Shown here: piece by piece, positions 1-8,619 of the stretch
Layout of the letters: the number at the start of each line of letters is the position of its first letter
How positions within the stretch are numbered: position 1 is the first letter of the stretch
Source of the DNA: Roseiarcus sp036513315
Lineage (GTDB): Bacteria; Pseudomonadota; Alphaproteobacteria; Rhizobiales; Beijerinckiaceae
NCBI GenBank assembly: GCA_036513315.1
Contig: DATBZF010000053.1
Span: 27,062-91,061, forward strand
Reading direction: 5' to 3'
DNA length: 64,000 bases
Notes under the pieces: generated by a model
The model's input: only the letters and a program-made list of their open reading frames with translations
What the model was told of the DNA's origin: nothing
Database searches by the model: none
Made by a program: the position numbers and the translations under genes

Positions 1-2750
1 ACGCCGCCGTCGATGTCGCGCTGGCGTCCCATTCGCAGCGCGTCGAACGTTCGATGGATGAAGGATTGAACGCCTTCGAATCGACGATCGGTCGGCGTTC
101 TGATGAAATGACCGCGCGCATCGACGCCAAATCTTCAGCTCTCGCCGGCCATCTCGACGGAATGCTGGCGTCGATCGAAAACACCATCGTCACCCGCGGT
201 CCCGAACTTGAAGAACGGTTGGCGCGGCGCAATACGGAAACCGCGGCGTTGTTTGACGCCAATCTACGAACGGTCGACGAACGTTCCAGCGCCAGGCTGC
301 GCGAGGTCACTGCGTCTTTGGAACAACTCCTCGAACGAATCGATGCGGGCCTCGAGGCGCGCGGGCGCAACATGAGCGAAGCGCTCGCCAAACGCACTGT
401 GGAAGTCGCCAAGGTCATGAGCGAAGGCGGGCGCGATATCGCCAGCGGGCTCGACGCCAAATCTGCCGAAATCGACGAGACATTGCGAACGCGCGCCCTC
501 GCGCTGACCGACGCATTGTCCAGTCTGGCGCGCGAAATCAATGGCACGCTCGGCGGCAATCTCAACGAAATGACCAGCGCGCTGAGTGACGGCGTCACGC
601 GGCTGCAACAACAGATTCTTGTCCCGCTCGATATATTCTCAACGAATTTGGATAAGAGCGGCGCCGCTATTCGTCAAACGATCGAGGATAGCAGCGGCGG
701 CCTCAATCAAAGCCTGTCGGGCCGTATTGACGAAATCCGCACGCTCATCGAGGGCAAGGGCGCCGAATTCGTGGCGCAGCTCGGCGCGCGCGGGGATCAG
801 ATTTCAGCGAAGATCGCCGGGGTCGGCGAGAGCGCGGCGCAGGCCTTCGACAAGCAGACGACAAGTCTGATGAGCCTGATGGCGCGGCGGAGCGAAGACC
901 TTCTGGCTTCCATCAACGCCGGAGCGGCCGGTTCCGTGCGCTCGCTTGGCGCGCTGACGAGCCAACTCAGCGCCGAAGTCGAAACAACCGCTGCGGCGCT
1001 ACGCGCCGCCGCGCAGGAAGCGACCGCCAGTTCAACGGACGCCGTCTCAGGTCTGAGAGACCATCTGCGCGCCGAAGTCGAGACGACCGCCGCGGCATTG
1101 CGCGCCGCCGCGCAGGAAGCGACCGAAAGTTCGACGGACGCTGTTTCGGGCCTGAGGGACCGGCTGCGCGTCGAGGTAGAGGAATCAGGCGCTCTGCTGC
1201 GCGAAGCCCTTGAGCGCAGCGCCGGAGGCTCCGTCAATGCGCTGAGTAGCACCGGCGAGCGGCTGCGCAGCGAGCTGAGCCTCGTGCTCGACCGCTTGGG
1301 CGAGACCAGCACGACCCTTGAGCGGATGGTCGGTTCCGCGAGCTCCGATCTTGATGCGATCCAAACCGGACTTGCCGAAAGGGTCGGCGAGTTCCAACGC
1401 GCGCTTGGCGCTATTTCTTCGCAGGTTGCGGGGCTCAACCGGACGTCGTCCACGACGCAGGCTGAGGCGAGCGTGCTCGTTGATCGTCTCGCCGAGCACA
1501 CCAATATGCTCGCCGGCGCCGCTCACGATCTGTCCTCAACCCAGGAGGCTGTCGATTCGGCGCTGGATCGACGGCGCGAAAGCCTGCAGACTTTGATCGG
1601 CGAAGTCACGCGCAAGAGCGCAGACTTTGAAAGCCTGATGCGCTCCTTCGCCTCGACGGTCGAAGATTCCTTCACCAAGGCGCAGGCGCGGGCCAAGGAG
1701 ATCAATGCGGCGCTGATGATGACGACCAACGGCGCATCCGCCACGGTCAGCAGTCAGTTTGAACTGATCCGCGACAATGCCGACAAGGAAAGCGAACGCA
1801 CGGCCATCGCGTTGCAAGCGGCCTATGACCAGGCCAACGCGCAACTTGCCGGAATCATGAATCAGACGACAGAGCGCTTCATGCAATCGGCCGCGGAAGT
1901 TCGTTCGATGGCCGGCGAAATCCAACGCGAACTCGACGCCACGAGGCAAGAATTGCGGCGCGGCGTCCTGGAATTGCCCCAGGAGGCGAGCGAACAGGCC
2001 GGCGCGATGCGCCGCGTCATCAGCGACCAGATCAAGGCGCTGAACGAACTGGCCGGCATCGTGTCGAATTCCGGCGCGGGCTTCGACGTCTCCGAAGCGA
2101 CGGCGCCGCCGCCGCCCCCTCCCGCGGCTCAAGCCCCGGCCCAGCAACCGACGCCGCAGCGTATGGAGGCGCCGCGCGCGATCGAGCCGCCCCGCGTGAT
2201 CGAGTTGCCGGCGCCGGCGGAGCTTCTGCGCCCGATATCGCAACTCAGCGTGGCGGAAGCGCCGCGCGCCGCTAAGAATCAGCAGTCGACGCCGCCGATA
2301 CACACGAATCCGCCGCAGCGGGCGCAGGCGGGTTGGCTGTCGGATCTGCTGTCGCGCGCCTCGCGCGACGACCAGCCGGAGTCCGCTCTCGCAGGCCAAG
2401 GTCGTCCGGCCGCTGACGCGCTCGACGCCATCGCCATCAGCATCGCCAGTTTGATCGATGCGGATGCGGCGGCGGAAATGTGGGATCGCTGGCGGCGCGG
2501 CGACAACGACGCCTTCTCGCGCCGCCTTTACACCGCGCAGGGTCAGCAAACTTTCGACGAAATCCGTCGGCGGTGCCGCGCCGACGCGCAATTCCGCGAG
2601 ACGGTCGAGCGTTATACGCAGGAGTTCGAACGCCTGCTCGCCAAAGTCGGGCAGAATGACCGCGATGGCTCGCAGGCGCGCGCCTATCTGCTCTCCGACA
2701 CCGGCAAGGTTTATACGATGCTCGCCCACGCATCAGGGCGGATGGGGTGA
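1..2750 (+). CDS. giant apolipoprotein-like coiled-coil protein (5' partial)
   Basis: The reading frame is open to the left edge of the window (frame beginning at base 3), so the start lies outside; about 915 C-terminal residues are visible. Almost all of it is predicted long amphipathic helix rich in Ala, Glu, Arg, Ser and Leu, resembling the apolipoprotein A1/A4/E-like giant proteins of Hyphomicrobiales. Bases 972-1169 hold two nearly identical 33-residue units in tandem (starting AEVETTAAALRAAAQEA), and a third, degenerate 33-residue unit follows to about 1268. A Pro/Ala-rich linker (about 2100-2270, including a run of seven prolines) precedes a more globular C-terminal domain from about 2410 to the end, with WDRWRRGD and the terminal YTMLAHASGRMG. 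No signal or membrane segment is visible in this part. The function is unknown; a structural or envelope-associated role is inference. Confidence 0.8.
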   Translation, partial: AAVDVALASHSQRVERSMDEGLNAFESTIGRRSDEMTARIDAKSSALAGHLDGMLASIENTIVTRGPELEERLARRNTETAALFDANLRTVDERSSARLREVTASLEQLLERIDAGLEARGRNMSEALAKRTVEVAKVMSEGGRDIASGLDAKSAEIDETLRTRALALTDALSSLAREINGTLGGNLNEMTSALSDGVTRLQQQILVPLDIFSTNLDKSGAAIRQTIEDSSGGLNQSLSGRIDEIRTLIEGKGAEFVAQLGARGDQISAKIAGVGESAAQAFDKQTTSLMSLMARRSEDLLASINAGAAGSVRSLGALTSQLSAEVETTAAALRAAAQEATASSTDAVSGLRDHLRAEVETTAAALRAAAQEATESSTDAVSGLRDRLRVEVEESGALLREALERSAGGSVNALSSTGERLRSELSLVLDRLGETSTTLERMVGSASSDLDAIQTGLAERVGEFQRALGAISSQVAGLNRTSSTTQAEASVLVDRLAEHTNMLAGAAHDLSSTQEAVDSALDRRRESLQTLIGEVTRKSADFESLMRSFASTVEDSFTKAQARAKEINAALMMTTNGASATVSSQFELIRDNADKESERTAIALQAAYDQANAQLAGIMNQTTERFMQSAAEVRSMAGEIQRELDATRQELRRGVLELPQEASEQAGAMRRVISDQIKALNELAGIVSNSGAGFDVSEATAPPPPPPAAQAPAQQPTPQRMEAPRAIEPPRVIELPAPAELLRPISQLSVAEAPRAAKNQQSTPPIHTNPPQRAQAGWLSDLLSRASRDDQPESALAGQGRPAADALDAIAISIASLIDADAAAEMWDRWRRGDNDAFSRRLYTAQGQQTFDEIRRRCRADAQFRETVERYTQEFERLLAKVGQNDRDGSQARAYLLSDTGKVYTMLAHASGRMG

Positions 2751-2755
2751 CTCCC

Positions 2756-2779
2756 GCCGGGCGCCGCGACGCGCCCGGC
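2756..2779. terminator. perfect 9-bp GC hairpin between convergent genes
   Basis: GCCGGGCGC and GCGCCCGGC form a perfect 9-bp stem around a 6-nt loop, lying between the stop codons of the coiled-coil gene and the convergent lipoprotein gene. There is no clear U tract, so it is best read as a bidirectional termination or mRNA-end hairpin. Confidence 0.55.
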
Positions 2780-2783
2780 GCGC

Positions 2784-3371
2784 TTACATCTGAGCCACAG
2801 TAAAAGCGACGATTTGCGTCATGACGGCCGACAATGCCGTGTTCAGCGCCACCGAAGCTTGCACCCCGCTGGTTCCAGCCGAAGGGACCTCCATCCTGAA
2901 AATGCGCGACGCCACGATCCGCCCGCCGCGATCGTCGACGATCTTGGCCGCGATATCGACGACGCCCTGGACGCGCTTGGCGTCGAGTTCGAAGGCGCGG
3001 ACGTCCAGTTCCAAACTGAAATTGGAGGAAAAGCCGGCGCCCGCGCGCCCGACCGAGTCCAGAAGATGGGCATTCTGAAACGTCTGTACCAGGCGGGTCT
3101 GGATGAGCGTCGGCAATCGGTCTGCCCATTGCGCGCCGGTGAGATAGGCGACCGTTTCGGGGCTGGTGCGCACGAGAATGCGCTGGCTATCGAGATCGAG
3201 CGAAGTCACCGGCTCGCGGATCGCGACCTGCGCGCGTAATCTATGGGCCTCCGGAACCGTAGCGGCCGACAGATCGAACGTCTCCGGCGCCGAGCCGCCG
3301 CATGCGGCGATCAGGAGACCGGCCGACAGGATCAGACCGATTTTCAGTGAACGGGCGCGAAGCATCGCCAT
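2784..3371 (-). CDS. ABC-type transport auxiliary lipoprotein (PqiC-like)
   Basis: A 195-residue outer-membrane-type lipoprotein of the ABC_trans_aux/PqiC family, thought to act as the outer-membrane partner of MCE lipid transport systems. It begins with a basic n-region and hydrophobic stretch ending in the lipobox LIAAC (acylated Cys24). The family pattern follows: RVQIAIREP-like strand, the segment about being a dominated allele of LDSQRILVR, then YLTGAQWADRLPTLIQ at about 75-90 and the EVPSAGTSG segment near the C-terminus. Its ATG overlaps the stop codon of the upstream MCE gene by one base (TAATG), indicating translational coupling as the last gene of the mla-type operon. Confidence 0.85.
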   Translation of the reverse strand: MAMLRARSLKIGLILSAGLLIAACGGSAPETFDLSAATVPEAHRLRAQVAIREPVTSLDLDSQRILVRTSPETVAYLTGAQWADRLPTLIQTRLVQTFQNAHLLDSVGRAGAGFSSNFSLELDVRAFELDAKRVQGVVDIAAKIVDDRGGRIVASRIFRMEVPSAGTSGVQASVALNTALSAVMTQIVAFTVAQM

Positions 3372-4951
3372 TATTGTCCGCCGTGATATTCCGGCAAAGC
3401 CGGCTTGGAGCCAAAAATCAACTGGTTCGGACTGCGCTCGAACGAACGGATGACGCGATCGAGATCGCCAAGCGTCCGTCGCCCATCGACGGCGAGCGCT
3501 TCATATTCGCGAAGGCCCGAACCGGTGAAATGGGTGAGACCGACCGAAAGCTCCTTGGTGCGCTGATTGAGATCGTCGGCGAACTGACGAACCGAACGGG
3601 CGGCGTCGCCGACCTCGCCAAGCGCCCCTTTGGTGTCGGGCGAACCGAGAAAGCTCTGGGCGCTCGCCATCAGCCCATCCAGCCGGTCGGCGGAATTGTC
3701 GAGCTTGGCCGCGAGCTCCGAAACGTCCTTCAACGTGCGATCGACATTACCGCGATTGTCGTCCAGCGTCTGCGTGAACTTGCCGACATTGTCGACGATG
3801 CCGCCGATCTTCTTGGCGTCGACGGCTTTGGTCAAGTTGCTGAAGTCCCCCAACGCCGCATCGAGTTTTTCGGACGTTCCGGTAAGATTTTTTGCGACGG
3901 TGGCGGCGCTCGACAAGAAGCTGTCGATATTGCCCTTATTATGCGCGAGCGTCTCGGCGAAGGTGCTGGCGTCAGCGACAAAAGTGTCAGCGTTGCCGAC
4001 GATATCGTGGATTTTGTCGGGCTCCACCGCCGCGACTAGGGTTTGGAGATGGTCGACGACGCTGGAAATTTTGGCGGGGTCGATCGATTTGGCCAGATTG
4101 CGGACATCGCCCAGCGCCCCGTCAAGCTGGCCCGCCGTTTCGTTGAGCTTTTTGGCCAGCGCGGCGGTGTCCGACAACACACTGTCGATATGATTCTTAT
4201 TGCTCGCCAGGGCGCCAGAAAAGGCTTCAATATTGTTGACGACGCTATGCACCTTGTCGACATCCACCGCCTTGACAAGTTTATCCACGTCGTCCGATAG
4301 GACTTGCAGCCGGTTCGCCAGCGGGCCGATTTTCTGACCGAGATCGGCGACGCCGGATAGGGCCGCGCTCACACCCGAAGAATTATTGGCGAGCGCCTTC
4401 GAAAACGCGTCGACGTTCTTCAGCGTATCGTTGATCGCAGGGCTGTTGTCGCCGAGCAGCTTGTCCGCCTTTTCCAACACGCCGTCGGCCTTCGCCGACA
4501 GGCGTTGCACGTTTTCGAGAAGGTTCTGGAAATCCGAGCGATCGGCGTTGATCACTGGCGGGCCGCCTTCCGGGCCCGGCTCCAGCGCCGGCGCCGTCTC
4601 TTCCCCGCCGGTCAGCGCGATCGCCGCGACGCCGGTCAGGCCCTGCGATTCAAGGCGCGCCTTGGTGTCGGTCTTAACAGGCGTGCGTCCGGCGATGTCG
4701 ATCACGGCGGCGACCTTGCTCGGGTCCTTCTCGAGGAAATCAATCGAACTCACCGCGCCGACGTTCAGCCCGTTGAACAGCACCGAACTGCCACGGGTCA
4801 GGCCGGAGACCGAGCCGGTGAAAACGACTCGATAGGTCTTGTGCTCCGCGGTCTTGGACGCGCCCGAGAACCACAGCACGAACAGGAATCCGCCCGCGAT
4901 CACCGCCAGGGTGAACGCGCCGATCAGGACGTAATTCGCTTTCGTTTCCAT
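3371..4951 (-). CDS. mlaD: MCE-domain (MlaD-family) lipid-binding protein with long repetitive tail
   Basis: This 526-residue inner-membrane-anchored periplasmic protein is the substrate-binding subunit of a Mla-type phospholipid/hydrophobic-compound ABC transporter. Residues 7-30 form one membrane helix, followed by the MCE domain (about 38-118; VSGLTRGSSVLFNGLNVG, then the SQGLTGVAAIALTGG signature). It is far longer than MlaD of gamma-proteobacteria (about 180 residues): from about 160 to 430 there are roughly four related helical repeats of 60-70 residues (motifs such as FSxALAxNK..., LDGALGDVRNL, VDxxKIxxVV), suggesting an extended coiled or tube-like tail. AAGGC precedes the ATG. It is third in the operon, 98 bases downstream of the ATPase gene. 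Confidence 0.9.
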   Translation of the reverse strand: METKANYVLIGAFTLAVIAGGFLFVLWFSGASKTAEHKTYRVVFTGSVSGLTRGSSVLFNGLNVGAVSSIDFLEKDPSKVAAVIDIAGRTPVKTDTKARLESQGLTGVAAIALTGGEETAPALEPGPEGGPPVINADRSDFQNLLENVQRLSAKADGVLEKADKLLGDNSPAINDTLKNVDAFSKALANNSSGVSAALSGVADLGQKIGPLANRLQVLSDDVDKLVKAVDVDKVHSVVNNIEAFSGALASNKNHIDSVLSDTAALAKKLNETAGQLDGALGDVRNLAKSIDPAKISSVVDHLQTLVAAVEPDKIHDIVGNADTFVADASTFAETLAHNKGNIDSFLSSAATVAKNLTGTSEKLDAALGDFSNLTKAVDAKKIGGIVDNVGKFTQTLDDNRGNVDRTLKDVSELAAKLDNSADRLDGLMASAQSFLGSPDTKGALGEVGDAARSVRQFADDLNQRTKELSVGLTHFTGSGLREYEALAVDGRRTLGDLDRVIRSFERSPNQLIFGSKPALPEYHGGQ

Positions 4952-5049
4952 GCCTTCTCTTTAATGCGCGATAATCGGGATGATCAAAAGGTCATAACCA
5001 AAACATTTCGTTCGTCGAATAGTTGCGCCCGTCATCGGCGCGCCATGTT

Positions 5050-5901
5050 TCACTGAGGCGCGGCGGGAGCGTTAGGGCCAAGCCGGGCCAATTTGCGGCC
5101 ATCGCCTCTCTTTCCATGAAAATAAGCCTTGAGCCAAGGGTCGTCCGACTGCAGCAGATCCTCTATCGGGCCGACGGCGATCACGCGGCCCTGGCCAAGC
5201 GCGGCGACGCGGTCGCAAATCGCATAAAGGCTGTCGAGATCATGCGTCACCATGAAGACCGTGAGATCGAGAGTCTTCTGCAATGTTGCGATGAGGTCGT
5301 CGAATTCCCCCGCCCCGATTGGATCGAGGCCCGAGGTCGGCTCATCGAGGAAAAGAATGTCGGGATCGAGCGCCAGCGCCCTGGCAAGCGCCGCGCGTTT
5401 AACCATGCCGCCCGACAATTCCGAAGGATATTTCGAGGCGGCGTCGGGAGGCAGGCCGACAAGGGCGATTTTTAGCATCGCCAATTCGTCGCGCAGCCGC
5501 CGGGAGATGCCCAGATGCTCGCGCATCGGCGCCTGCACGTTCTGTTTGACGGTCAGGTTGGAAAACAGCGCGCCTTGCTGGAACAGCACGCCCCAGCGTT
5601 GCTCGATCTGGTCGCGCTCGCCATGGCTCAACCCATCAAGATCGTGTCCATAGACCTCGATCGTGCCCGCGCGCTTGGGGATGAGGCCGAGGATCGTGCG
5701 GGTCAGAACGGACTTGCCGGCGCCTGAGGCGCCGACGAAACCGAGCACTTCGCCGCGGTAGACATCGAGATCGAGCCCGTTCATGACGAGCTTGTCGCCG
5801 AAGCCAACCTTCAGCCCGCGCACGCGCAAGACCGCTTCGCGCCGCGCCGGCGCCGCGCCCGCCGCATTGGTCTGCGTCGACACCCCGGTCATTGCGGGCA
5901 T
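5050..5901 (-). CDS. mlaF: ABC transporter ATP-binding protein (MlaF-like)
   Basis: A 283-residue ATPase that energises the MCE lipid transporter at the cytoplasmic face. From the chosen ATG it shows Walker A GASGAGKS at 57-64, Q-loop FQQGALF near 107, signature LSGGM at 162-166, Walker B ILFLDEP at 182-188 and the switch His220 (VTHD), all canonical for MlaF/Ttg2A. The frame is open to 5952, but that start would overlap the permease gene by 32 bases; the ATG at 5899-5901, 19 bases after the permease stop, or the ATG at 5890-5892, fits better. A long acidic/Ala-rich N-terminal extension (about 20 residues) precedes the ABC domain. Confidence 0.92.
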   Translation of the reverse strand: MPAMTGVSTQTNAAGAAPARREAVLRVRGLKVGFGDKLVMNGLDLDVYRGEVLGFVGASGAGKSVLTRTILGLIPKRAGTIEVYGHDLDGLSHGERDQIEQRWGVLFQQGALFSNLTVKQNVQAPMREHLGISRRLRDELAMLKIALVGLPPDAASKYPSELSGGMVKRAALARALALDPDILFLDEPTSGLDPIGAGEFDDLIATLQKTLDLTVFMVTHDLDSLYAICDRVAALGQGRVIAVGPIEDLLQSDDPWLKAYFHGKRGDGRKLARLGPNAPAAPQ

Positions 5902-5920
5902 GAGATCAAACAGAGCGCCC

Positions 5921-7054
5921 TCAATTTCTGACCGCCGCGAAGAACATCGCAAACAATCCGTCGACGACTATGACCATGAAAATCGCCTTCACCACGGAAT
6001 TGGTCACATGACGACCGAGCGATTCGGCTGAGCCCTGCACCGCAAAGCCCTCGACAGAGGCGATAAGGGCGATCGCCAACGCCATGAACGGCGCTTTGGT
6101 GATGCCGATCATGAAAATGCTGAAGTCGATCGAACTCTGCAGCCGCTCCAGAAAGACCTCCGGGCTGATGCCGCCATAGGCCCATGATACGCAAAGGCCG
6201 CCGAGCAGCGCCGCCAGATCGGCCAGAAAGGTCAGGATCGGCAAGGCGAGCAATAGCGCGAAGACGCGAGGCACGATCAGCACTTCGATCGGATCGAGCG
6301 CCATCACTTTCAGCGCATCGATCTCTTCGCGCATTTTCATCGAGCCGATCTCGGCGGTAATCGCCGAGCCCGAGCGGCCGGCGATCATGATAGAGGTCAA
6401 GAGAACGCCGAGTTCGCGCAGCACGAGAATGCCTATCAGATTGACGGCGTATGGCGTGGCGCCGAAACGCTGCAACTGGAAAATGCCCTGCTGCGCGACG
6501 ATAGCGCCGACCAGGAAGTTGATCAGCACGATGATCGGGACGCTGCGAAACCCGAACGCCTCCAGGTGAAAGACCGTCGAGGTGACGCGCCAGCGGGAAG
6601 GGCGGATCGAGAGCCACAGAATCGTGGTGACGAGTTGGCCAAGAAAGCTCAAGCCCTGAACAAGATCCAGGCCAGCGGAATAGACGCTTTCGCCGATATC
6701 GCTCAGCAGGACGATCAGCGGCGCGACATGCGGGCGATTGGGCGCCTCGAAGCTGCGATAACGGGCTTCCTTCAGCAGGATCCTGTATTCCGGCTGGGCG
6801 CGCGCATAGTCCACCTGGATTCCCGCGTCCGCCAGTTGCGCCCTTGAGCGATCGATGAGCCACGCGCCGGCCGTGTCTAGCTGTTCGACGCCGCCGAGGT
6901 CGATCGTCGCGCTCGCCGCGCCGTCCGCCGCCGGAACAAGGCCATTGGCCTCGATCTCCGCCAATTGGCCGGCATAGACCGTCCAGTCGCCCGCCAGCGA
7001 CAGGCGCACCCCTTCCGCCGTCTTTTCGCTCTTGGTGGAAGGCGCAGAAGACAT
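5921..7054 (-). CDS. mlaE: MlaE-family ABC permease with N-terminal STAS domain
   Basis: This 377-residue protein is the membrane subunit of the lipid ABC transporter. Residues about 10-100 form a STAS-like domain (IDLGGVEQLDTAGAWLIDRSR), an arrangement typical of alphaproteobacterial homologues, whereas in gamma-proteobacteria the STAS protein MlaB is separate. Residues about 125-377 are the MlaE permease (FRSVPIIVLINFLVGAIVAQQ, the GSAITAEIGSMKMREEIDALKVM coupling region, then the helices ending FAMFFAAVRN). It is the first gene of the minus-strand operon; the promoter should lie in the 7055-7762 interval. Confidence 0.92.
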   Translation of the reverse strand: MSSAPSTKSEKTAEGVRLSLAGDWTVYAGQLAEIEANGLVPAADGAASATIDLGGVEQLDTAGAWLIDRSRAQLADAGIQVDYARAQPEYRILLKEARYRSFEAPNRPHVAPLIVLLSDIGESVYSAGLDLVQGLSFLGQLVTTILWLSIRPSRWRVTSTVFHLEAFGFRSVPIIVLINFLVGAIVAQQGIFQLQRFGATPYAVNLIGILVLRELGVLLTSIMIAGRSGSAITAEIGSMKMREEIDALKVMALDPIEVLIVPRVFALLLALPILTFLADLAALLGGLCVSWAYGGISPEVFLERLQSSIDFSIFMIGITKAPFMALAIALIASVEGFAVQGSAESLGRHVTNSVVKAIFMVIVVDGLFAMFFAAVRN

Positions 7055-7197
7055 CAGTCGCTCAAAGCTTCTTTGGAGTTATGGCTCATATCGCGCCGCG
7101 GCAAGGCTGTCGAGGCGACGGCGGCGGCGCAATCTTGAAGTTTTATTACGCCGCGCGAATGGCGCGCATTCCCGAAGCGGGAATGTAGGCCCTTAGC

Positions 7198-7231
7198 GAG
7201 GACGAAACCGGCACGAATCGGCTTTGCCGCG
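7198..7231. repeat. 34-nt diverged direct repeat, copy 1
   Basis: Matches 7362-7395 at 30 of 34 positions with no gaps; the shared core includes ACGAAACC, ACGAATC and GCTTTGCCGCG. Copies start 164 bp apart in a region without genes. Confidence 0.6.
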
Positions 7232-7361
7232 AATCGTCTCGAATCATCTTGAAAAAGCAAGGGGTTGAACCTGACGGCGATTGGCGCGCGATAGCATCGT
7301 TGACATAAGCTTTTCCCTCGCTTTGCAATCGAGTCCCAAGTTTGGAACGGCGGACCACAAC

Positions 7362-7395
7362 GAGCACGAAACCTGTACGAATCAGCTTTGCCGCG
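7362..7395. repeat. 34-nt diverged direct repeat, copy 2
   Basis: Second copy of the unit at 7198-7231, in the same orientation. Meaning unknown: it could be duplicated operator DNA or a remnant of a local duplication. Confidence 0.6.
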
Positions 7396-7762
7396 CCGGC
7401 GCGGCGGTTATGATTGCGCGATCCGCCGCCGAGTCATAGCTTCGCGAGTTGAGGCAAATGTGGCGAGAGCGCAAAACAGAACGGGGCACACTGTCTCAAG
7501 CGCATGCCGCAGCGCGGACCGGCGCAAAAGCGCGGTATTTTGCAAGAAAGCGAGCGCAATTGAGGCAAAATGCCCCACCACCGGCCTAGGTCTTGATACT
7601 CACCCGCCCGCCGCCTCAAAAAGCAGCAGACATTCAACGCGGCGTGGCGCCGACACGCGACAAGCGACTGCCGCCCCACCATCGCTATGACTTTAACGGA
7701 ACGGCCCTGTTCTTTGCGCTGCCCGCACTGACGGCGCCAAGACCGGGGCCTGACGCCATCGC

Positions 7763-8488
7763 CTAGGCCGGCAGGACGATCACCTTCGTCTTGACCGGCG
7801 TCCGCGGATAGAGATCAAGCATGTCCTGGCTGAGGAGACCAGTGCAGCCGCTTGTAATGTTAGCGCCGATCGTCTCAGGGTCGCTGGTGCTATAGATGGT
7901 GTATTCCGTATACTTGCCGTTCTGATAGAGATAGAGCGTGCGGGCGCCGAGCGGATTGTCGAGACCTCCCGGCATGCCGCCGGCGTATTTGGCCGCCTCG
8001 GGCTGGCGCTGGATCATCTCCTTGGGCGGCGTCCAGATGGGCCATTCGGCCTTACGTCCGACATAAGCTTCACCGCTCCACAGGAACCCGGCGCGGCCAA
8101 CATTGGCGCCGTAGCGCGTGGCGTTTCCGTCGCCTTCGATCCGGTAAACATAGTATTTGCCGGGATCGACGATAATCGTGCCAGGCGCTTCATCAGACTC
8201 GTAGCGCACGATCCGGCGATAATATTTCGGGTCGAACTTGCTCACATCGACCGCCGGGATCGGAAATTTCTCGTCAGGCGCCAGTGCGTAGAGCTTCTCC
8301 GCATCGGCGCGGCTCATGACGTCGGACGCGCAACCAGCCAGCCCCACCGCGCCGAGAGCAGCGGCCGAGCCGAATAGAAACGACCGGCGGTTGACAAGCC
8401 CTGACCGAAGCCCGGGCCGGGCCACCGCGCCTACCTCGCCGGCATTGGCGATCCCACCGTCCATGATCATGATTTTGGAGTTTCCCAT
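7763..8488 (-). CDS. L,D-transpeptidase (YkuD)-fold lipoprotein with altered active site
   Basis: A 241-residue protein from the ATG at 8486-8488 (the frame is open to 8644; GGCGACGAG precedes this ATG). It has a twin-arginine-like export signal (NRRSFLFGSAAALGAVG) ending at the lipobox LAGC, so it is probably a Tat-exported lipoprotein. The YkuD domain occupies the C-terminal half, with the family's typical GGMPGGLDNPLGARTLYLY segment. The catalytic region is ETIGANITSGCTGLL: the nucleophile Cys is kept (about residue 215), but the His normally 16 residues before it is Tyr (IYSTSDP instead of IHGTNxP), and the Arg of the usual SGCIRM is Gly. It may be catalytically altered or inactive; peptidoglycan crosslinking is therefore uncertain. 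Confidence 0.85.
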   Translation of the reverse strand: MGNSKIMIMDGGIANAGEVGAVARPGLRSGLVNRRSFLFGSAAALGAVGLAGCASDVMSRADAEKLYALAPDEKFPIPAVDVSKFDPKYYRRIVRYESDEAPGTIIVDPGKYYVYRIEGDGNATRYGANVGRAGFLWSGEAYVGRKAEWPIWTPPKEMIQRQPEAAKYAGGMPGGLDNPLGARTLYLYQNGKYTEYTIYSTSDPETIGANITSGCTGLLSQDMLDLYPRTPVKTKVIVLPA

Positions 8489-8619
8489 ATCTCGTCGCCC
8501 AACCACAGAAAATAATGGCATATAGCTGCTGAACGCCTCGTTAAGCTGAGATTGCCCTCGCGCAGTTCGATCGGTAAGAGCCCTCGCTGCGCGGGGCTGC
8601 CAAGCGCCAAAGCCGGTAA

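Larger units (their letters stand above)
7055..7762. other. 708-bp intergenic stretch, no credible gene
   Basis: No open frame here has coding character or family resemblance in either direction. It separates the first gene of the mla-type operon from the L,D-transpeptidase gene, both on the minus strand, so it should carry the mla promoter. The only structure I see is a diverged direct repeat (7198-7231 and 7362-7395). Confidence 0.6.

Noticed and set aside
1536..2729. 397-codon minus-strand open frame opposite the giant coiled-coil gene
   Set aside because: Arg/His-rich translation typical of an antisense frame in high-GC DNA; no RBS or family features, and the plus strand is clearly coding.
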